From Propionimicrobium sp. PCR01-08-3 (lineage in GTDB: Bacteria > Actinomycetota > Actinomycetes > Propionibacteriales > Propionibacteriaceae): a stretch of 64,000 bases of DNA. The translations under genes were made by a program, and so were the position numbers. The notes under the pieces are model-generated. The model was not told the origin of the DNA. It ran no database searches and saw only the letters and a program-made list of their open reading frames with translations. The stretch spans positions 1,603,482 to 1,667,481 of the forward strand of contig NZ_CP127390.1 of NCBI RefSeq assembly GCF_030286045.1, written 5' to 3'. Shown here one piece after another: positions 42,077-51,800 of the stretch (its first letter is position 1; each line of letters opens with the position of its first letter).

Positions 42077-42365
42077 ATTCGTCAACATGTTCATGCCCGG
42101 TGCGAAGCACTGGGAGGACGTCAAGCGCGCCGAGAAGTCGCTGTTTGTCGAGTCGAAACGGGCCGGTTCCGGCCCTGGTGACCTCGACTTGGATTCGGGA
42201 TTCATGGTGCTACGTGACCAGACGGGCATGGCGACCGAGACGTCGACAACGATAGGCAACCCGTATCGCGAGGTGCCGGAGGACGCGGCGGAGGATGAAC
42301 ACAAATCTGCGGCCGACACCATCTCACAGATGCCGCCGGCCGCAGACTCGGATACTGCCGATTGA
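42069..42365 (+). CDS. Small actinobacterial protein, DUF6191-like
   Basis: 98 residues; ATG 42069 overlaps the end of the HIT gene by 8 nt. TEFVNMFMPGAKHWEDVKRA, then DLDLDSGFMVLRD, resembles DUF6191-type proteins. The C-terminus is disordered. Function unknown. Confidence 0.55.
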   Translation: MTEFVNMFMPGAKHWEDVKRAEKSLFVESKRAGSGPGDLDLDSGFMVLRDQTGMATETSTTIGNPYREVPEDAAEDEHKSAADTISQMPPAADSDTAD

Positions 42366-45035
42366 TCAGCCCTTCAGGCTGCGTAGCACGTATTGCATGA
42401 TGCCGCCGTTGAGGTAGTAGTTGCGTTCGCCTGGGGTGTCGATCCGGACGATAGCGTCGAAGGTGGTCACCTTGCCGTTGGGCGCAGTGGCAGTGACCTT
42501 CACCGTTGCGGGAGTGGCACCCTCATTGAGTTCGGTGACGCCTGCGATGTCGAACGTTTCCTCACCGGTCAATCCGAGCGTGTCAGCGTTTTGGCCTTCC
42601 GGGAATTGGAGTGGTAGCACGCCCATGCCGATCAGGTTGGAACGGTGGATGCGTTCGTAGCTTTCGGTGATGACCGCGCGCACGCCGAGCAGCATGGTGC
42701 CCTTCGCTGCCCAGTCGCGTGAACTGCCGGAGCCGTATTCCTTGCCCGCCAGCACCACCAGCGGTGTGCCCTGAGCCTGATAGTTCATGGACGCCTCGTA
42801 CACCGTGGTGACCGGGGCGTCCGGTTGGCTGAAGTCTCGGGTGAATCCACCCTCGGTGCCGGGCGCCAACTGGTTGCGCAGCCGGATGTTCGCGAACGTG
42901 CCGCGAATCATCACTTCGTGATTGCCGCGGCGGGAGCCGTAGGAGTTGAAGTCCTTACGCTGGACGCCGTGCTCGGTCAGGTACTTGCCCGCCGGTGTGT
43001 CGGCCTTGATGGCGCCGGCCGGGCTGATGTGGTCAGTGGTGACCGAATCTCCCAGCTTCAGCAAGACACGGGCACCGGCGATGTCGGTGACCCGATCAGG
43101 GTCAGCTGGCATCTGCTCGAAATACGGTGGTTTACGCACATAGGTGGAATCGGCGTCCCATTCGAACACATCGCCCTCGGGAGTCGGCAGACTCGTCCAC
43201 CGGTCATCTCCGGCGAACACGTCTGCGTAGGATTTCACGTACATGTCCGGATCGATGGCCGAGCCGACGACCTCTTCGATCTCCGCGGGGCTGGGCCAGA
43301 TATCGCGAAGATAGACGTCGTTGCCATCGTTGTCCTGCCCAAGCGGGTCGCGGGTCAGATCGAGGTCCATCGAACCGGCGAGCGCGTAGGCCACCACCAG
43401 CGGCGGGCTGGCCAGATAGTTCATCTTCACGTCGGGGTTGATGCGTCCCTCGAAGTTACGGTTACCCGACAGCACCGACACCACCACCACGTCGTCCTTA
43501 TTGGCGGCCTTACTCACCTCAGGAATCAACGGACCCGAGTTACCGATACAGGTTGTACAGCCATAGCCGACCACCTCAAAACCCAGCTGGTCGAGATACG
43601 GCGTCAGCCCGGCGCGTTCCAGATAGCTGGTGACCACCTGCGAACCCGGGGCCAGCGTGGTCTTCACCCACGGCTTGGACTGCAGCCCCTTCTCGGCTGC
43701 CTTCTTGGCCACCAGACCGGCGCCGATCATCACCGACGGGTTCGAAGTGTTGGTGCACGAGGTGATCGCTGCGATCCCCACCAGGCCGTCCGACAAGGTA
43801 ACCGGCTGATCGGCGATGACCGCGTCCACCGGAGCAGGCGCGTCGCTCGCATAGCCGGGCAGCGCTTTTTCGAACGCCTGCCGGGCATCAGCCAACCCGA
43901 TCCGGTCTTGCGGACGCTTCGGCCCGGCGATCGAGGGCACCACCGTGGACAGATCCAACTCGAGGTACTCCGAATACTCCGGTGAGGCGTCCGGATCGAA
44001 CCACATACCCTGAGCCTTCGTGTAGGCCTCGACCAGCCCGATCTGCTCCTCGCTGCGCCCGGTCAGCCGCAGGTAGTCGAGCGTGACGTCGTCGATCGGG
44101 AAGATGGCGATCGTCGAACCGTACTCGGGGCTCATGTTGCCGATCGTCGCCCGGTTCGCCAGCGGCACCTCCGCCACGCCCGGCCCGTAGAACTCGACGA
44201 ATTTACCCACGACGCCGTGCTTGCGCAGCCGGTCCGTGATCGTCAACACCAGGTCGGTTGCGGTTGCACCCTCTGGCAGGCTGCCGGTCAGTTTGAATCC
44301 GACCACCCGCGGAATCAGCATCGACACCGGCTGGCCCAGCATGGCGGCTTCCGCCTCGATACCGCCCACACCCCAGCCGACAACACCCAGACCGTTCACC
44401 ATCGTGGTATGCGAATCGGTGCCCACGCAGGTATCCGGATAAGCGACCAGTTCGCCGTCGATCTCCCGCGGGAACACCACCCTGGCCAAATGCTCGATGT
44501 TCACCTGGTGGACGATGCCGGTACCCGGCGGCACCACCTTGAAATCGTCGAAAGCCGTCTGCCCCCAACGCAAGAACTGATAGCGCTCACGGTTACGCTC
44601 ATACTCAAGATCGGTGTTGAGCCGCAGCGCCTGCGGTGAGCCGAAAACATCGGCGATCACCGAGTGATCGATCACCATCTCGGCCGGCGACAGCGGATTG
44701 ATCTTCGCTGGGTCGCCGCCCAGATCGGCCATCGCCTCACGCATCGTCGCCAGATCGACGATGCATGGCACACCCGTGAAGTCCTGCATAATCACCCGAG
44801 CCGGAGTGAACTGAATCTCGTGGTCCGGCTGAGCATCAGCCACCCATTCACCCAAAAACGCAATATCGTCATGAGTGATATTCGCACCGTCCTCGGTGCG
44901 CAACAGATTCTCCAGCAACACCTTCAAGCTGTAAGGCAGACGCTCCTGACCCGGCACCTTATCCAGCCGGTAATACGCGTAAGTCTTGTCACCAACCTTG
45001 AACGAGTCTTTGGCACCAAAGCTGTCAACACTCAT
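42366..45035 (-). CDS. acnA: Aconitate hydratase A
   Basis: 889 residues, full length. The 4Fe-4S cysteines are in [17 protein letters not shown] and [13 protein letters not shown]; the swivel domain ends with [23 protein letters not shown]-cycle enzyme converting citrate to isocitrate. A perfect palindrome lies 22 nt upstream, implying redox or metabolite-linked repression. Converges on the DUF6191-like gene with no gap. Confidence 0.97.
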   Translation of the reverse strand: MSVDSFGAKDSFKVGDKTYAYYRLDKVPGQERLPYSLKVLLENLLRTEDGANITHDDIAFLGEWVADAQPDHEIQFTPARVIMQDFTGVPCIVDLATMREAMADLGGDPAKINPLSPAEMVIDHSVIADVFGSPQALRLNTDLEYERNRERYQFLRWGQTAFDDFKVVPPGTGIVHQVNIEHLARVVFPREIDGELVAYPDTCVGTDSHTTMVNGLGVVGWGVGGIEAEAAMLGQPVSMLIPRVVGFKLTGSLPEGATATDLVLTITDRLRKHGVVGKFVEFYGPGVAEVPLANRATIGNMSPEYGSTIAIFPIDDVTLDYLRLTGRSEEQIGLVEAYTKAQGMWFDPDASPEYSEYLELDLSTVVPSIAGPKRPQDRIGLADARQAFEKALPGYASDAPAPVDAVIADQPVTLSDGLVGIAAITSCTNTSNPSVMIGAGLVAKKAAEKGLQSKPWVKTTLAPGSQVVTSYLERAGLTPYLDQLGFEVVGYGCTTCIGNSGPLIPEVSKAANKDDVVVVSVLSGNRNFEGRINPDVKMNYLASPPLVVAYALAGSMDLDLTRDPLGQDNDGNDVYLRDIWPSPAEIEEVVGSAIDPDMYVKSYADVFAGDDRWTSLPTPEGDVFEWDADSTYVRKPPYFEQMPADPDRVTDIAGARVLLKLGDSVTTDHISPAGAIKADTPAGKYLTEHGVQRKDFNSYGSRRGNHEVMIRGTFANIRLRNQLAPGTEGGFTRDFSQPDAPVTTVYEASMNYQAQGTPLVVLAGKEYGSGSSRDWAAKGTMLLGVRAVITESYERIHRSNLIGMGVLPLQFPEGQNADTLGLTGEETFDIAGVTELNEGATPATVKVTATAPNGKVTTFDAIVRIDTPGERNYYLNGGIMQYVLRSLKG

Positions 45036-45057
45036 GCTGCATCCCCATCCTGCAATT

Positions 45058-45075
45058 TATCTTGACATCAAGATA
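45058..45075 (-). promoter_or_regulatory. MarR-type operator candidate in the acnA leader
   Basis: TATCTTGACATCAAGATA: perfect 8-bp arms with a 2-nt spacer, typical of MarR/PecS-group sites. It is 23 nt before the acnA ATG, where binding would block transcription. Confidence 0.65.
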
Positions 45076-45392
45076 CCACGGTCGCGGTATGTCTCTGCAA
45101 TTCTCCCACCCGTTCCGACCGGGCACATCTTGGCGAACGATCCGCCAAGCAAGGGCACGCTAAGTTCGTCGGGGTCGCGCTGAGTTCACAGAGACGCTCA
45201 CGCCGAGTTGCCGGAAAATCGCACGACCAACACCCGGTTGGTGGCCCTCATTTGATGGTGCCTGCCGGCAGTTCCTCATAGTCATCTGACGGGGTGACGG
45301 TCGTCAGCGACGCGGACGAGTTTGCCCCGACCGCTCCCCCAAATCATCGAGCTCCTATTCAATTCCGCCCGCGCTGCGGCTAGCGTCGATGC
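45076..45392. other. Intergenic between acnA and the DUF4342 gene
   Basis: No gene seen. Divergent promoters for both neighbours must lie here. Confidence 0.5.
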
Positions 45393-45683
45393 ATGACTTC
45401 AGACAGGTTCAATTCCGACTCGGGCGAAAACTTCGAGGTTCCGGGCAATCAACTCACGAACGCGATCAAGAAGCTCTGGAAAGACACGACCGTTCGCAGC
45501 ATCGTCGTCAGGCATCCGGACGGCCGCCCGCTGATGACCGTTCCGCTGGCAGCCGGTGTCGCCGGTGGCGCTATCGGACTGATCATGGCGCCGGTATTAA
45601 CCGTGCTGGCAGGTATCGGGGCCGGTCTGGCCAAGGTGCGCATCGAGGTGGTCCGCAACGACTACAAGCCCAAGCAATACTGA
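45393..45683 (+). CDS. DUF4342 family protein
   Basis: 96 residues. FEVPGNQLTNAIKKLWKDTT, VRSIVVRHPDGRPLMTVPLA and a hydrophobic stretch AGVAGGAIGLIMAPVLTVLA mark DUF4342, a small family with one amphipathic or membrane-associated helix and no known function. Confidence 0.85.
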   Translation: MTSDRFNSDSGENFEVPGNQLTNAIKKLWKDTTVRSIVVRHPDGRPLMTVPLAAGVAGGAIGLIMAPVLTVLAGIGAGLAKVRIEVVRNDYKPKQY

Positions 45684-45727
45684 CCCGACCACTCTTGACG
45701 GGCAGCATCGTCCCGATCTACGCCATG

Positions 45728-45771
45728 AATCCGCGATCGAAATCTCACCGTTTCGGTCGCGGATTTCTTTT
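45728..45771 (+). terminator. Intrinsic terminator after the DUF4342 gene
   Basis: AATCCGCGA (45728-45736) pairs with TCGCGGATT (45757-45765), an inner TCGAAA/TTTCGG stem extends it, and TCTTTT follows. Confidence 0.85.
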
Positions 45772-45874
45772 GCATGAAGAGACGCCAACATTTGCCTGAT
45801 CACGCCGTCTGCACACGCACACGAAGTAAGCTCGCCGGCGCTGGCACCAAGGTTCGGGGCCGAGAGTGCGCTCA

Positions 45875-46087
45875 CTACATGCTTGTTGAGCAGTGTTCGT
45901 CCGCGGCGTCGTGGACGGACCGGCGTTCCTTGAGCTTGGCGGCATAGACGGCGCGCAACTCCGGATCGTCCATCACGAGGTAGACGAGACCACAGTCCTG
46001 GGGACCGTTGGCCCCCGGCTGGCACAGGCTGCACGGATCGTCCGGACGCAAGGGGCAGCGAGGTGTGGTTAGTCGCGCGTTCTTCAT
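45875..46087 (-). CDS. DUF6767-like cysteine-rich small protein
   Basis: 70 residues from ATG 46087 (MKNARLTTPRCPLRPDDPCS). The pattern CPLRPDDPCSLCQPGANGPQ then DCGLVYLVMDDPELR is the DUF6767 signature; four cysteines could bind metal. The frame is open upstream to 46273, but that part is not family-like. Function unknown. Confidence 0.75.
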   Translation of the reverse strand: MKNARLTTPRCPLRPDDPCSLCQPGANGPQDCGLVYLVMDDPELRAVYAAKLKERRSVHDAADEHCSTSM

Positions 46088-46325
46088 CTTGTACTCACTT
46101 GTACGCCTGATGGCCCCGCTCCTCAACACGTTGCCGCGGTTGCAGAAGACCAGATCCAAATCAGGCGTACTGCGGCAGTCATTTACCCCGCTCACTGCCG
46201 ATGGAAGACAAAACATGAGATGGCGATTGGTCCTCCACAGAACGTCCGCCAGTTCCCCTTCGCCCGCTTTCACCGCGCCGCTGGCGATCGTGACGGCGCA
46301 TCTGACCGATTGCGGATGTAGCGAT

Positions 46326-47783
46326 TCAGGCGAACATGTCGACGGTCAAGGGGGCGCCGTTCTCGGTGACGTTATTCAGCACGATGTCGTCGACATAGAG
46401 CACATGAGGCGCCTTCTGGGTCGTCCCGAAGTCGACGTTGGTCAGGCCGAGCCCGCGGATGTGATCGTCGTCGTAGCCTTCGATGTTCAGTGACTGCTTG
46501 GCGTTGGTGACGGTCATGTTCTCGACGTTGATGCCGCTGACATCGGGCGGGAACTCACCGTTGTGACCTTCCTCGTACTTGAAGTCCACGTCGATGACCG
46601 CTTTGGCAACGGTCCCGATCGTCAGGTTCTTTGCCCAGATGTCGTTGATGAAGCCGCCGCGCACAGCGTTGGTCTTGAATCGCAGGGCGATGTCCAGGTT
46701 CGGGCTCGACATCTCGCAATCGCGGACAAAGACATTGCGCACACCGCCCGACATCTCACTTCCGATAGTGACTCCGCCGTGACCGTCGGCCATCTGGCAA
46801 CGCTGCACCAGCAGATCAGTACACGGCAACGAATCGGGACGGCGTCCGTCGTTGTTGCGCCCGGCCTTGATGGCAATACAGTCGTCGCCGGTGGCAAACG
46901 TGGTGTTCTGGATCACCACGAAGGAGCAGCATTCGGGATCACACCCGTCGTTGTTCGGGCCATGGGTGTCGATGGTCAATCCGTCGACCAGCACGTTGGT
47001 GCAGAGCACCGGATGCACCTCCCACATCGGTGAGCGGTGAATCGTGACACCTTGGATCCAGACATTCGTGCAGTTGTAGGGCTGGATGAACGACGAACGC
47101 AGATAGTCGTTCCCCGCACCCTGATCGGCACCGTAGAGCCGTTGCTCGACCGGAACCTCGTCGGCGACCTGCTGGATAAGCCTGTCACGTGCCGGCCCTT
47201 GCTCGGGGGCACCCTCGACCCAGCCATAGTCCTTCTTGCCCTTCCAGGGCCACCAGTGCTCGTTGTCTGCTTGACCATCGAGGACGCCGCTGCCGGTCAC
47301 CGCGATATTGGTGCAGCCGTAGGCGTAGATCAGCGGCGAGTAGTTGTACAGCTCCATGCCTTCGAACCGGGTCAGCACAGCGGGCAGATAGTCGGTCGGA
47401 GTGGTGCTGAACAGCAGCGTTGCCCCCTCGGAGACATGCAGATTCACGTAGCTTTTCAGATGAATCGGACCGGTCAGGAACGTGCCGGCCGGCACCACGA
47501 CCTTTCCTCCACCGGCCTCAGAACAGGCGTCGATGGCGGCGGCGATGGCCTCGGTGCAGATCTGTTCGCCGCCTTCGAGCGCTCCATAGTCGACAATGCT
47601 GAACTCCTGGCTACGGAACTTTGGCGCACGTGCCTTCGCCTGAATATAACGTGCGCGCTCCCAGGCATCTTTGCTGCTCGCGATATCGGCGTGCGCCGGA
47701 GCCGCAAAGATATTCGAGCAAGCCGCTGCACCTATCGCCAGAGTTCCGCCCAACAGCGCCCGCCGCGATGTCCTGAGGTCCAT
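46326..47783 (-). CDS. Secreted glycoside hydrolase family 28 (pectinase-like)
   Basis: 485 residues from ATG 47783. The N-terminus (TSRRALLGGTLAIGAAACSN) is a Tat signal with a possible lipobox. GH28 catalytic motifs in order: GPNNDGCDPECC, ATGDDCIAIKAG, GHGGVTIGSEM and LRFKTN. The right-handed beta-helix hydrolyses galacturonan or related polymers; exact activity (polygalacturonase, rhamnogalacturonase) is unclear. The nearby KduD-like SDR hints at a pectin link. Confidence 0.9.
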   Translation of the reverse strand: MDLRTSRRALLGGTLAIGAAACSNIFAAPAHADIASSKDAWERARYIQAKARAPKFRSQEFSIVDYGALEGGEQICTEAIAAAIDACSEAGGGKVVVPAGTFLTGPIHLKSYVNLHVSEGATLLFSTTPTDYLPAVLTRFEGMELYNYSPLIYAYGCTNIAVTGSGVLDGQADNEHWWPWKGKKDYGWVEGAPEQGPARDRLIQQVADEVPVEQRLYGADQGAGNDYLRSSFIQPYNCTNVWIQGVTIHRSPMWEVHPVLCTNVLVDGLTIDTHGPNNDGCDPECCSFVVIQNTTFATGDDCIAIKAGRNNDGRRPDSLPCTDLLVQRCQMADGHGGVTIGSEMSGGVRNVFVRDCEMSSPNLDIALRFKTNAVRGGFINDIWAKNLTIGTVAKAVIDVDFKYEEGHNGEFPPDVSGINVENMTVTNAKQSLNIEGYDDDHIRGLGLTNVDFGTTQKAPHVLYVDDIVLNNVTENGAPLTVDMFA

Positions 47784-48002
47784 AGGGGATGTTCCTTCCA
47801 CATTGATCGAAACTCTCGTCGCCGGACCTCAGAGGCAGGCCACATACTCACTAGCGGAGGCCGACATAGGGCTGGGCCCATAAGCACGGAACAACGAATA
47901 CCTGAGACGGTCCTGGCTTGTTCACTGTAGTCAGATTCGTCATCGTCTGTCATCCGCGATTGCCGCGTTGCCGGCACTGGCACCGACCGCGCGAGCCAAT
48001 GG

Positions 48003-48770
48003 TCAAGCGCTGGTCCAGCCGCCGTCGACCACCAGCATCTGGCCGGTGATGTAGCTGGACGCGTCGCTGGCCAGGAAGAGCGCTACTGAGCCAAGTTCAC
48101 TTGGCTCCGCAAGGCGGCCCATGGGGATGCGGTCGTTGATCGACTTGGCCCGCTGCCAGTCGGAGAACAAGGTCTCGGTGAGCGCGGTATGCACCCAGCC
48201 GGGAGCAATCCCGTTGCAGCGGATGCCCTTGCCCGACCACTCTTTACTGAATGCCCGCACGACTCCCCCGATGCCGGACTTGGCGGCCGCGTAGGCGACG
48301 ATATCGGGCACCACCGACTGAAAGTTGTTGAGCGAGCCGATGAAAATGTGGCTGCCCGGGCGCCCGGCATCAATCTGACGGCGGCCCAACTCCTGACTGA
48401 TCAAGAAGGGGGCCGTCAGGTGCACCTGCAAGATCCGGTCCCATTCCTCGCGTGGGAAATCCACGGCCGGCTCGCGGTGCTGAAACCCTGCCGCATGGAC
48501 GATGATGTCTGCGGGGCCACCGAGGGCATCCTCGCAGTCGTCAAGCAGGGCTGCCGCGTCCACGGTCATCACATCGGCAGCGACCGCTACCGAATTCGGC
48601 ACCTGCTCGGTCGACTCCCGCAACTGGGACGCCGTGCGGGCTACCAATGCCACCTGGGCACCCGCCTCGCCCAACGCTTGGGCCATAGCTTGGCCGATGC
48701 CGCGCCCCCCACCGGTCACAATCGCCCGGCGGCCATCAAGTTTGAACAGATCCAGCGCCGAGGCGGCCAT
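48003..48770 (-). CDS. SDR-family dehydrogenase (gluconate 5-dehydrogenase/KduD-like)
   Basis: 255 residues from ATG 48770, with AGGGAG upstream. Rossmann motif VTGGGRGIGQAMAQAL, IVHAAG, catalytic Ser and YAAAK in DIVAYAAAKSGIGGVVRAFS, end VDGGWTSA. NAD(P)-dependent oxidation of a sugar acid or ketose. Sits between the GH28 and flavodoxin genes on the same strand. Confidence 0.88.
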   Translation of the reverse strand: MAASALDLFKLDGRRAIVTGGGRGIGQAMAQALGEAGAQVALVARTASQLRESTEQVPNSVAVAADVMTVDAAALLDDCEDALGGPADIIVHAAGFQHREPAVDFPREEWDRILQVHLTAPFLISQELGRRQIDAGRPGSHIFIGSLNNFQSVVPDIVAYAAAKSGIGGVVRAFSKEWSGKGIRCNGIAPGWVHTALTETLFSDWQRAKSINDRIPMGRLAEPSELGSVALFLASDASSYITGQMLVVDGGWTSA

Positions 48771-48843
48771 TGATGCTCCCTTGCTCACAAGACTCGGTCT
48801 CTTCTTGGTGCCTTGTAACCTATCCCAAACCGACATAGCTCAG

Positions 48844-49320
48844 TTAGCCGGCGATCTGCATTCCCCACTGCCGCGCCCGCTCGGCCTCGCCGTCCTTCAA
48901 CACCGGCGGCTCTCCTTCGATGAAGAACCCCTCTCCTTGCTCGACATGCGCTCCGGCTCGCTTCAGCCTCTTGGCCGCATCTTTTGCTGCCGAACCCGAA
49001 TGCAACGAGACGCGTGTATCGAACGTAAAGATCATCGGAAGCGACGAGATCTCGGCCGAATCAATCCATTCGCGCACGCCGGATTCGGGCACCGCCACTC
49101 CCCTCTTGGCCGCGGTACGCCGGCTCGATTTGCTGGGCAGCCTCATGCTGTGGGTCGGCGCTCCTACCAGCAGTATGTCCTTGCCGACGATTCTCGATGG
49201 GGCGGCTGCCGCGTCCCACATCTCGACGTCGGCGCCCGCCTCGCGTGCGCCCGCCGCGATCGCCGCCGCCACTTGGGCAGTGTTCTTCCAATACGACTCA
49301 ACGACGATTCCGATTTTCAT
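48844..49320 (-). CDS. Flavodoxin-like protein
   Basis: 158 residues. IGIVVESYWKNTAQVAAAIA is the FMN phosphate loop region (variant SYWKNT), LLVGAPTHSMRLPS the second FMN loop. Probably a small electron carrier or regulator. Located 74 nt upstream of the SDR. Confidence 0.85.
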   Translation of the reverse strand: MKIGIVVESYWKNTAQVAAAIAAGAREAGADVEMWDAAAAPSRIVGKDILLVGAPTHSMRLPSKSSRRTAAKRGVAVPESGVREWIDSAEISSLPMIFTFDTRVSLHSGSAAKDAAKRLKRAGAHVEQGEGFFIEGEPPVLKDGEAERARQWGMQIAG

Positions 49321-49560
49321 TGATTCACTCCTCGCTCGTTCTTTCCTTGCCCGGCTACCGGACGTAAGTGGCGCGGCCGCTGGTCGCGGGCATCTTCGTG
49401 CCCATTGCCCCTGGTGGCGAGATGGACGCTCAGGCCGCCTCGGGCGATGCGCCGAACAGTCAGCTCAGAACCGGCCAGTTCAGCACATCACCGCCATCGA
49501 GACGCCTCTGAAAGATTGCCCCGGCCCAGGACCGACCAACCCAGCCTTCTTGAGACTCCA

Positions 49561-49586
49561 TGTCTCTTGTGAGACACTGTATCTCA
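49561..49586. promoter_or_regulatory. TetR operator candidate
   Basis: TGTCTC-TTGT-GAGACA (49561-49576), a perfect 6-bp inverted repeat, overlapped by TGAGA-N7-TCTCA (49570-49586) which touches the start codon. Position implies autorepression. Confidence 0.65.
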
Positions 49587-50440
49587 TGACGGATCCGAGG
49601 CAAAGCAGACCGATCGAATCGACTCCTCGCGAACGCATCTTGAGCACGGCACGACACCAGGTCGTCGAGCACGGGATGACAGTGAGTCTGGAGCATCTCT
49701 CGCTCGAGAAGATCATCCGAGCCTCGGGCGTATCGCGCGCCACCGCCTATCGCATCTGGCCCAACAAGCAGCAATTCCTGGCCGACGTGCTGGTCGATGC
49801 GGTCAGATCCACCGATCTGGAGGTCGACTCCCGGGCCGAGGTCGCCCAGCTGGTGGCATTGCTCGATGCCAGCCCCGGCTTCGCGTCCGACGAGCACGCC
49901 CGCAGGAATGTCATTGTGGAGGGCCTGCGCATCAGCATTCAGGCGGATTTTGAGCGGGTGGCCGCGTCGGCACAATGGGCAACCTACCTGGCGCTCAACG
50001 CGACCAATCACGGATTGCCGGATGGTCCACTGCGCGACGAAGTTACACAGGCGCTCGCCGAGATGCAGCAGGTATTCATCGAGCAACGGTGCATCGTCTA
50101 TGCACGGCTGCCCCGCCTGCTCGGCTATCGCCTGGTTCCGCCACTCGACGGCGATCAGGGATTCCGGTTGATGTCCGAGGCGTCGGGGGCGCTCATGACC
50201 GGCTTCGTGGCAGAGCTTGGCGCCAGGCCACAATTGCTCGCCGACACTTTCCAAATAGCCGCTTATGGCGCCGACAAGCGCGACTGGACGATGCCGACGT
50301 TTGCACTGACCGGGCTGCTGCTCTCCTACATCGAGCCCGATCCCGATGTCATCTGGGACGATGCTCAGCTGGCCCGGGCGCATGCCACTCTCGAGGAAAT
50401 CACCACCGAGTTGGAACACTCCTGGACGGCCGGCCGGTAG
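49586..50440 (+). CDS. TetR-family transcriptional regulator
   Basis: 284 residues from ATG 49586. N-terminal HTH: RERILSTARHQVVEHGMTVS, SLEKIIRASGVSRATAYRIW, PNKQQFLADVL. The ligand domain is longer than average (about 220 residues). Overlapping palindromes at its start suggest self-control. Divergent from the flavodoxin gene, a possible target. Confidence 0.9.
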   Translation: MTDPRQSRPIESTPRERILSTARHQVVEHGMTVSLEHLSLEKIIRASGVSRATAYRIWPNKQQFLADVLVDAVRSTDLEVDSRAEVAQLVALLDASPGFASDEHARRNVIVEGLRISIQADFERVAASAQWATYLALNATNHGLPDGPLRDEVTQALAEMQQVFIEQRCIVYARLPRLLGYRLVPPLDGDQGFRLMSEASGALMTGFVAELGARPQLLADTFQIAAYGADKRDWTMPTFALTGLLLSYIEPDPDVIWDDAQLARAHATLEEITTELEHSWTAGR

Positions 50441-50585
50441 CCCATCTCGAGATGGCGCGGTTCTGTTGAGGACGATCGCACCTGAAGCATGAATCCACCG
50501 ATGTACGCAGGACGTAGTGGTGAGTACAACGCAACTATGAACTGCGGCAACCACCCGTCGCTCAGGGGATTGAGCGGCATCGAGA

Positions 50586-51275
50586 TCAATCCTCTTTCTG
50601 GTCACCGGACCACAGGACTTCGCCGTAGTTGCCCAGAGTCATTCTGGTGCGGCGGATATGCAGGCGCACCAGGGTCTGGGCGGCCTCAATGTCGCGGTTG
50701 CGCAGCGCGTCCACGATCAGGTGATGTTCGGCGCAGGTCGATTGAAAGGACGCGTCGGGCATGAATCGGACGAGTTCGCGCCGATAGGGCTGGGTGGTGT
50801 TCCACAGCCTGGTCACCAATTCGGTCAGGAACGGATAGCTCACCCCGGCGTAACTGAGCAGATGGAACTCCCGGTCCAGGCGCAGAAACGCACGCAGCCC
50901 GCGAGCACCTCCGGTGTTGTCGATCTCGCCGGCAAATTCGGATAGCCGATCGAGTTGCTCCGCACTCAGCACCGGGGCAGATTCGCCAATCACCATCGGC
51001 TCGACGACCTCGCGCAGCTTGTAGCACTGCTCGAACTCGGTCTGGTCGAGGCCTGCCACCCAGGCGCCCGAGTGTGGCTTGATCTCGACCAAGCCCTCGG
51101 CCTCCAAGGCGCGCAGCGCCTCACGGATCGGCATCCTGGACGCGCCGAATTCGGCCGCCAGCGATTCCTGGCCGAGCCGGGACCCGGGCGTCCGGTCGCC
51201 GTGCAAGATCTGCTCGCGCAGCTCGTCGGCTATCCGGGACGCCTGCACGGTGCGGGCTATCACCTCGTGTGTCAT
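50586..51275 (-). CDS. GntR-family regulator (FCD subfamily)
   Basis: 229 residues. wHTH: RIADELREQILHGDRTPGSR, LGQESLAAEFGASRMPIREA, LRALEAEGLVEI. FCD ligand domain with metal-type residues (LDREFHLLSYAG, AEHHLIVDALRNRD). Last gene of the minus-strand catabolic operon, 3 nt after the VOC gene. Probable controller of both arms of the cluster. Confidence 0.93.
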   Translation of the reverse strand: MTHEVIARTVQASRIADELREQILHGDRTPGSRLGQESLAAEFGASRMPIREALRALEAEGLVEIKPHSGAWVAGLDQTEFEQCYKLREVVEPMVIGESAPVLSAEQLDRLSEFAGEIDNTGGARGLRAFLRLDREFHLLSYAGVSYPFLTELVTRLWNTTQPYRRELVRFMPDASFQSTCAEHHLIVDALRNRDIEAAQTLVRLHIRRTRMTLGNYGEVLWSGDQKED

Positions 51276-51278
51276 CGC

Positions 51279-51800
51279 TCAGTCCTGCGGTTTGACCGGG
51301 CTCCACAGCAACCTGGAGCGTCCTTGTTGATAGGCCTTGCCGTTCGGGAAGCTCAGCATCTCGAACTGCATGCCCCACGGCGACAGGAAGTAGATCCAGC
51401 GTTGGCCCTCGTTCGCGCCGCTGCTCGCCACCGGCCCCTCCAGCACTTTGACGCCCTTCGACTTCAGATAGTCGACCGCCGCGTCCAGATCGTCCACATA
51501 GAACGCCAGATGGAAGCCTCCGACATCGCTGTTGAGTGGCTGGATTTCGCTGCGATCGGGTGCCTCGTATTCGAAGATCTCGAAGTTCGATCCGTTGCCG
51601 AGCCGGTAATGCCTGTTGCGGAAGCGTGCCCGGTCGTCCACGTTCACGTGCTCCGACATCCAGTGCCCATCGGATTCGAAGGGCCCCAGTTCGAAGAAGA
51701 ACTCGCAGCCGATCACATCGACGAAGAAGTCGTGTGCCTGTTCGAGATCGGGCACGGTGAACCCGATGTGATCCGTGCCGCGTAAGCCCGGGATTGCCAT
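51279..51800 (-). CDS. VOC (glyoxalase/dioxygenase) superfamily protein
   Basis: 173 residues from ATG 51800, TAATG overlap with the dehydrogenase gene. Two beta-alpha-beta repeats: GTDHIGFTVPDLEQAHDFFV and GGFHLAFYVDDLDAAVDYLK; His and Glu (FEMLSF) ligands are visible. Possibly an isomerase, lyase or detoxifying enzyme for the pathway intermediate. Confidence 0.88.
   Translation of the reverse strand: MAIPGLRGTDHIGFTVPDLEQAHDFFVDVIGCEFFFELGPFESDGHWMSEHVNVDDRARFRNRHYRLGNGSNFEIFEYEAPDRSEIQPLNSDVGGFHLAFYVDDLDAAVDYLKSKGVKVLEGPVASSGANEGQRWIYFLSPWGMQFEMLSFPNGKAYQQGRSRLLWSPVKPQD

Noticed and set aside
49321..49560. Gene fragment between flavodoxin and TetR genes
   Set aside because: Open frames exist but without ribosome sites or recognisable protein; treated as promoter DNA.
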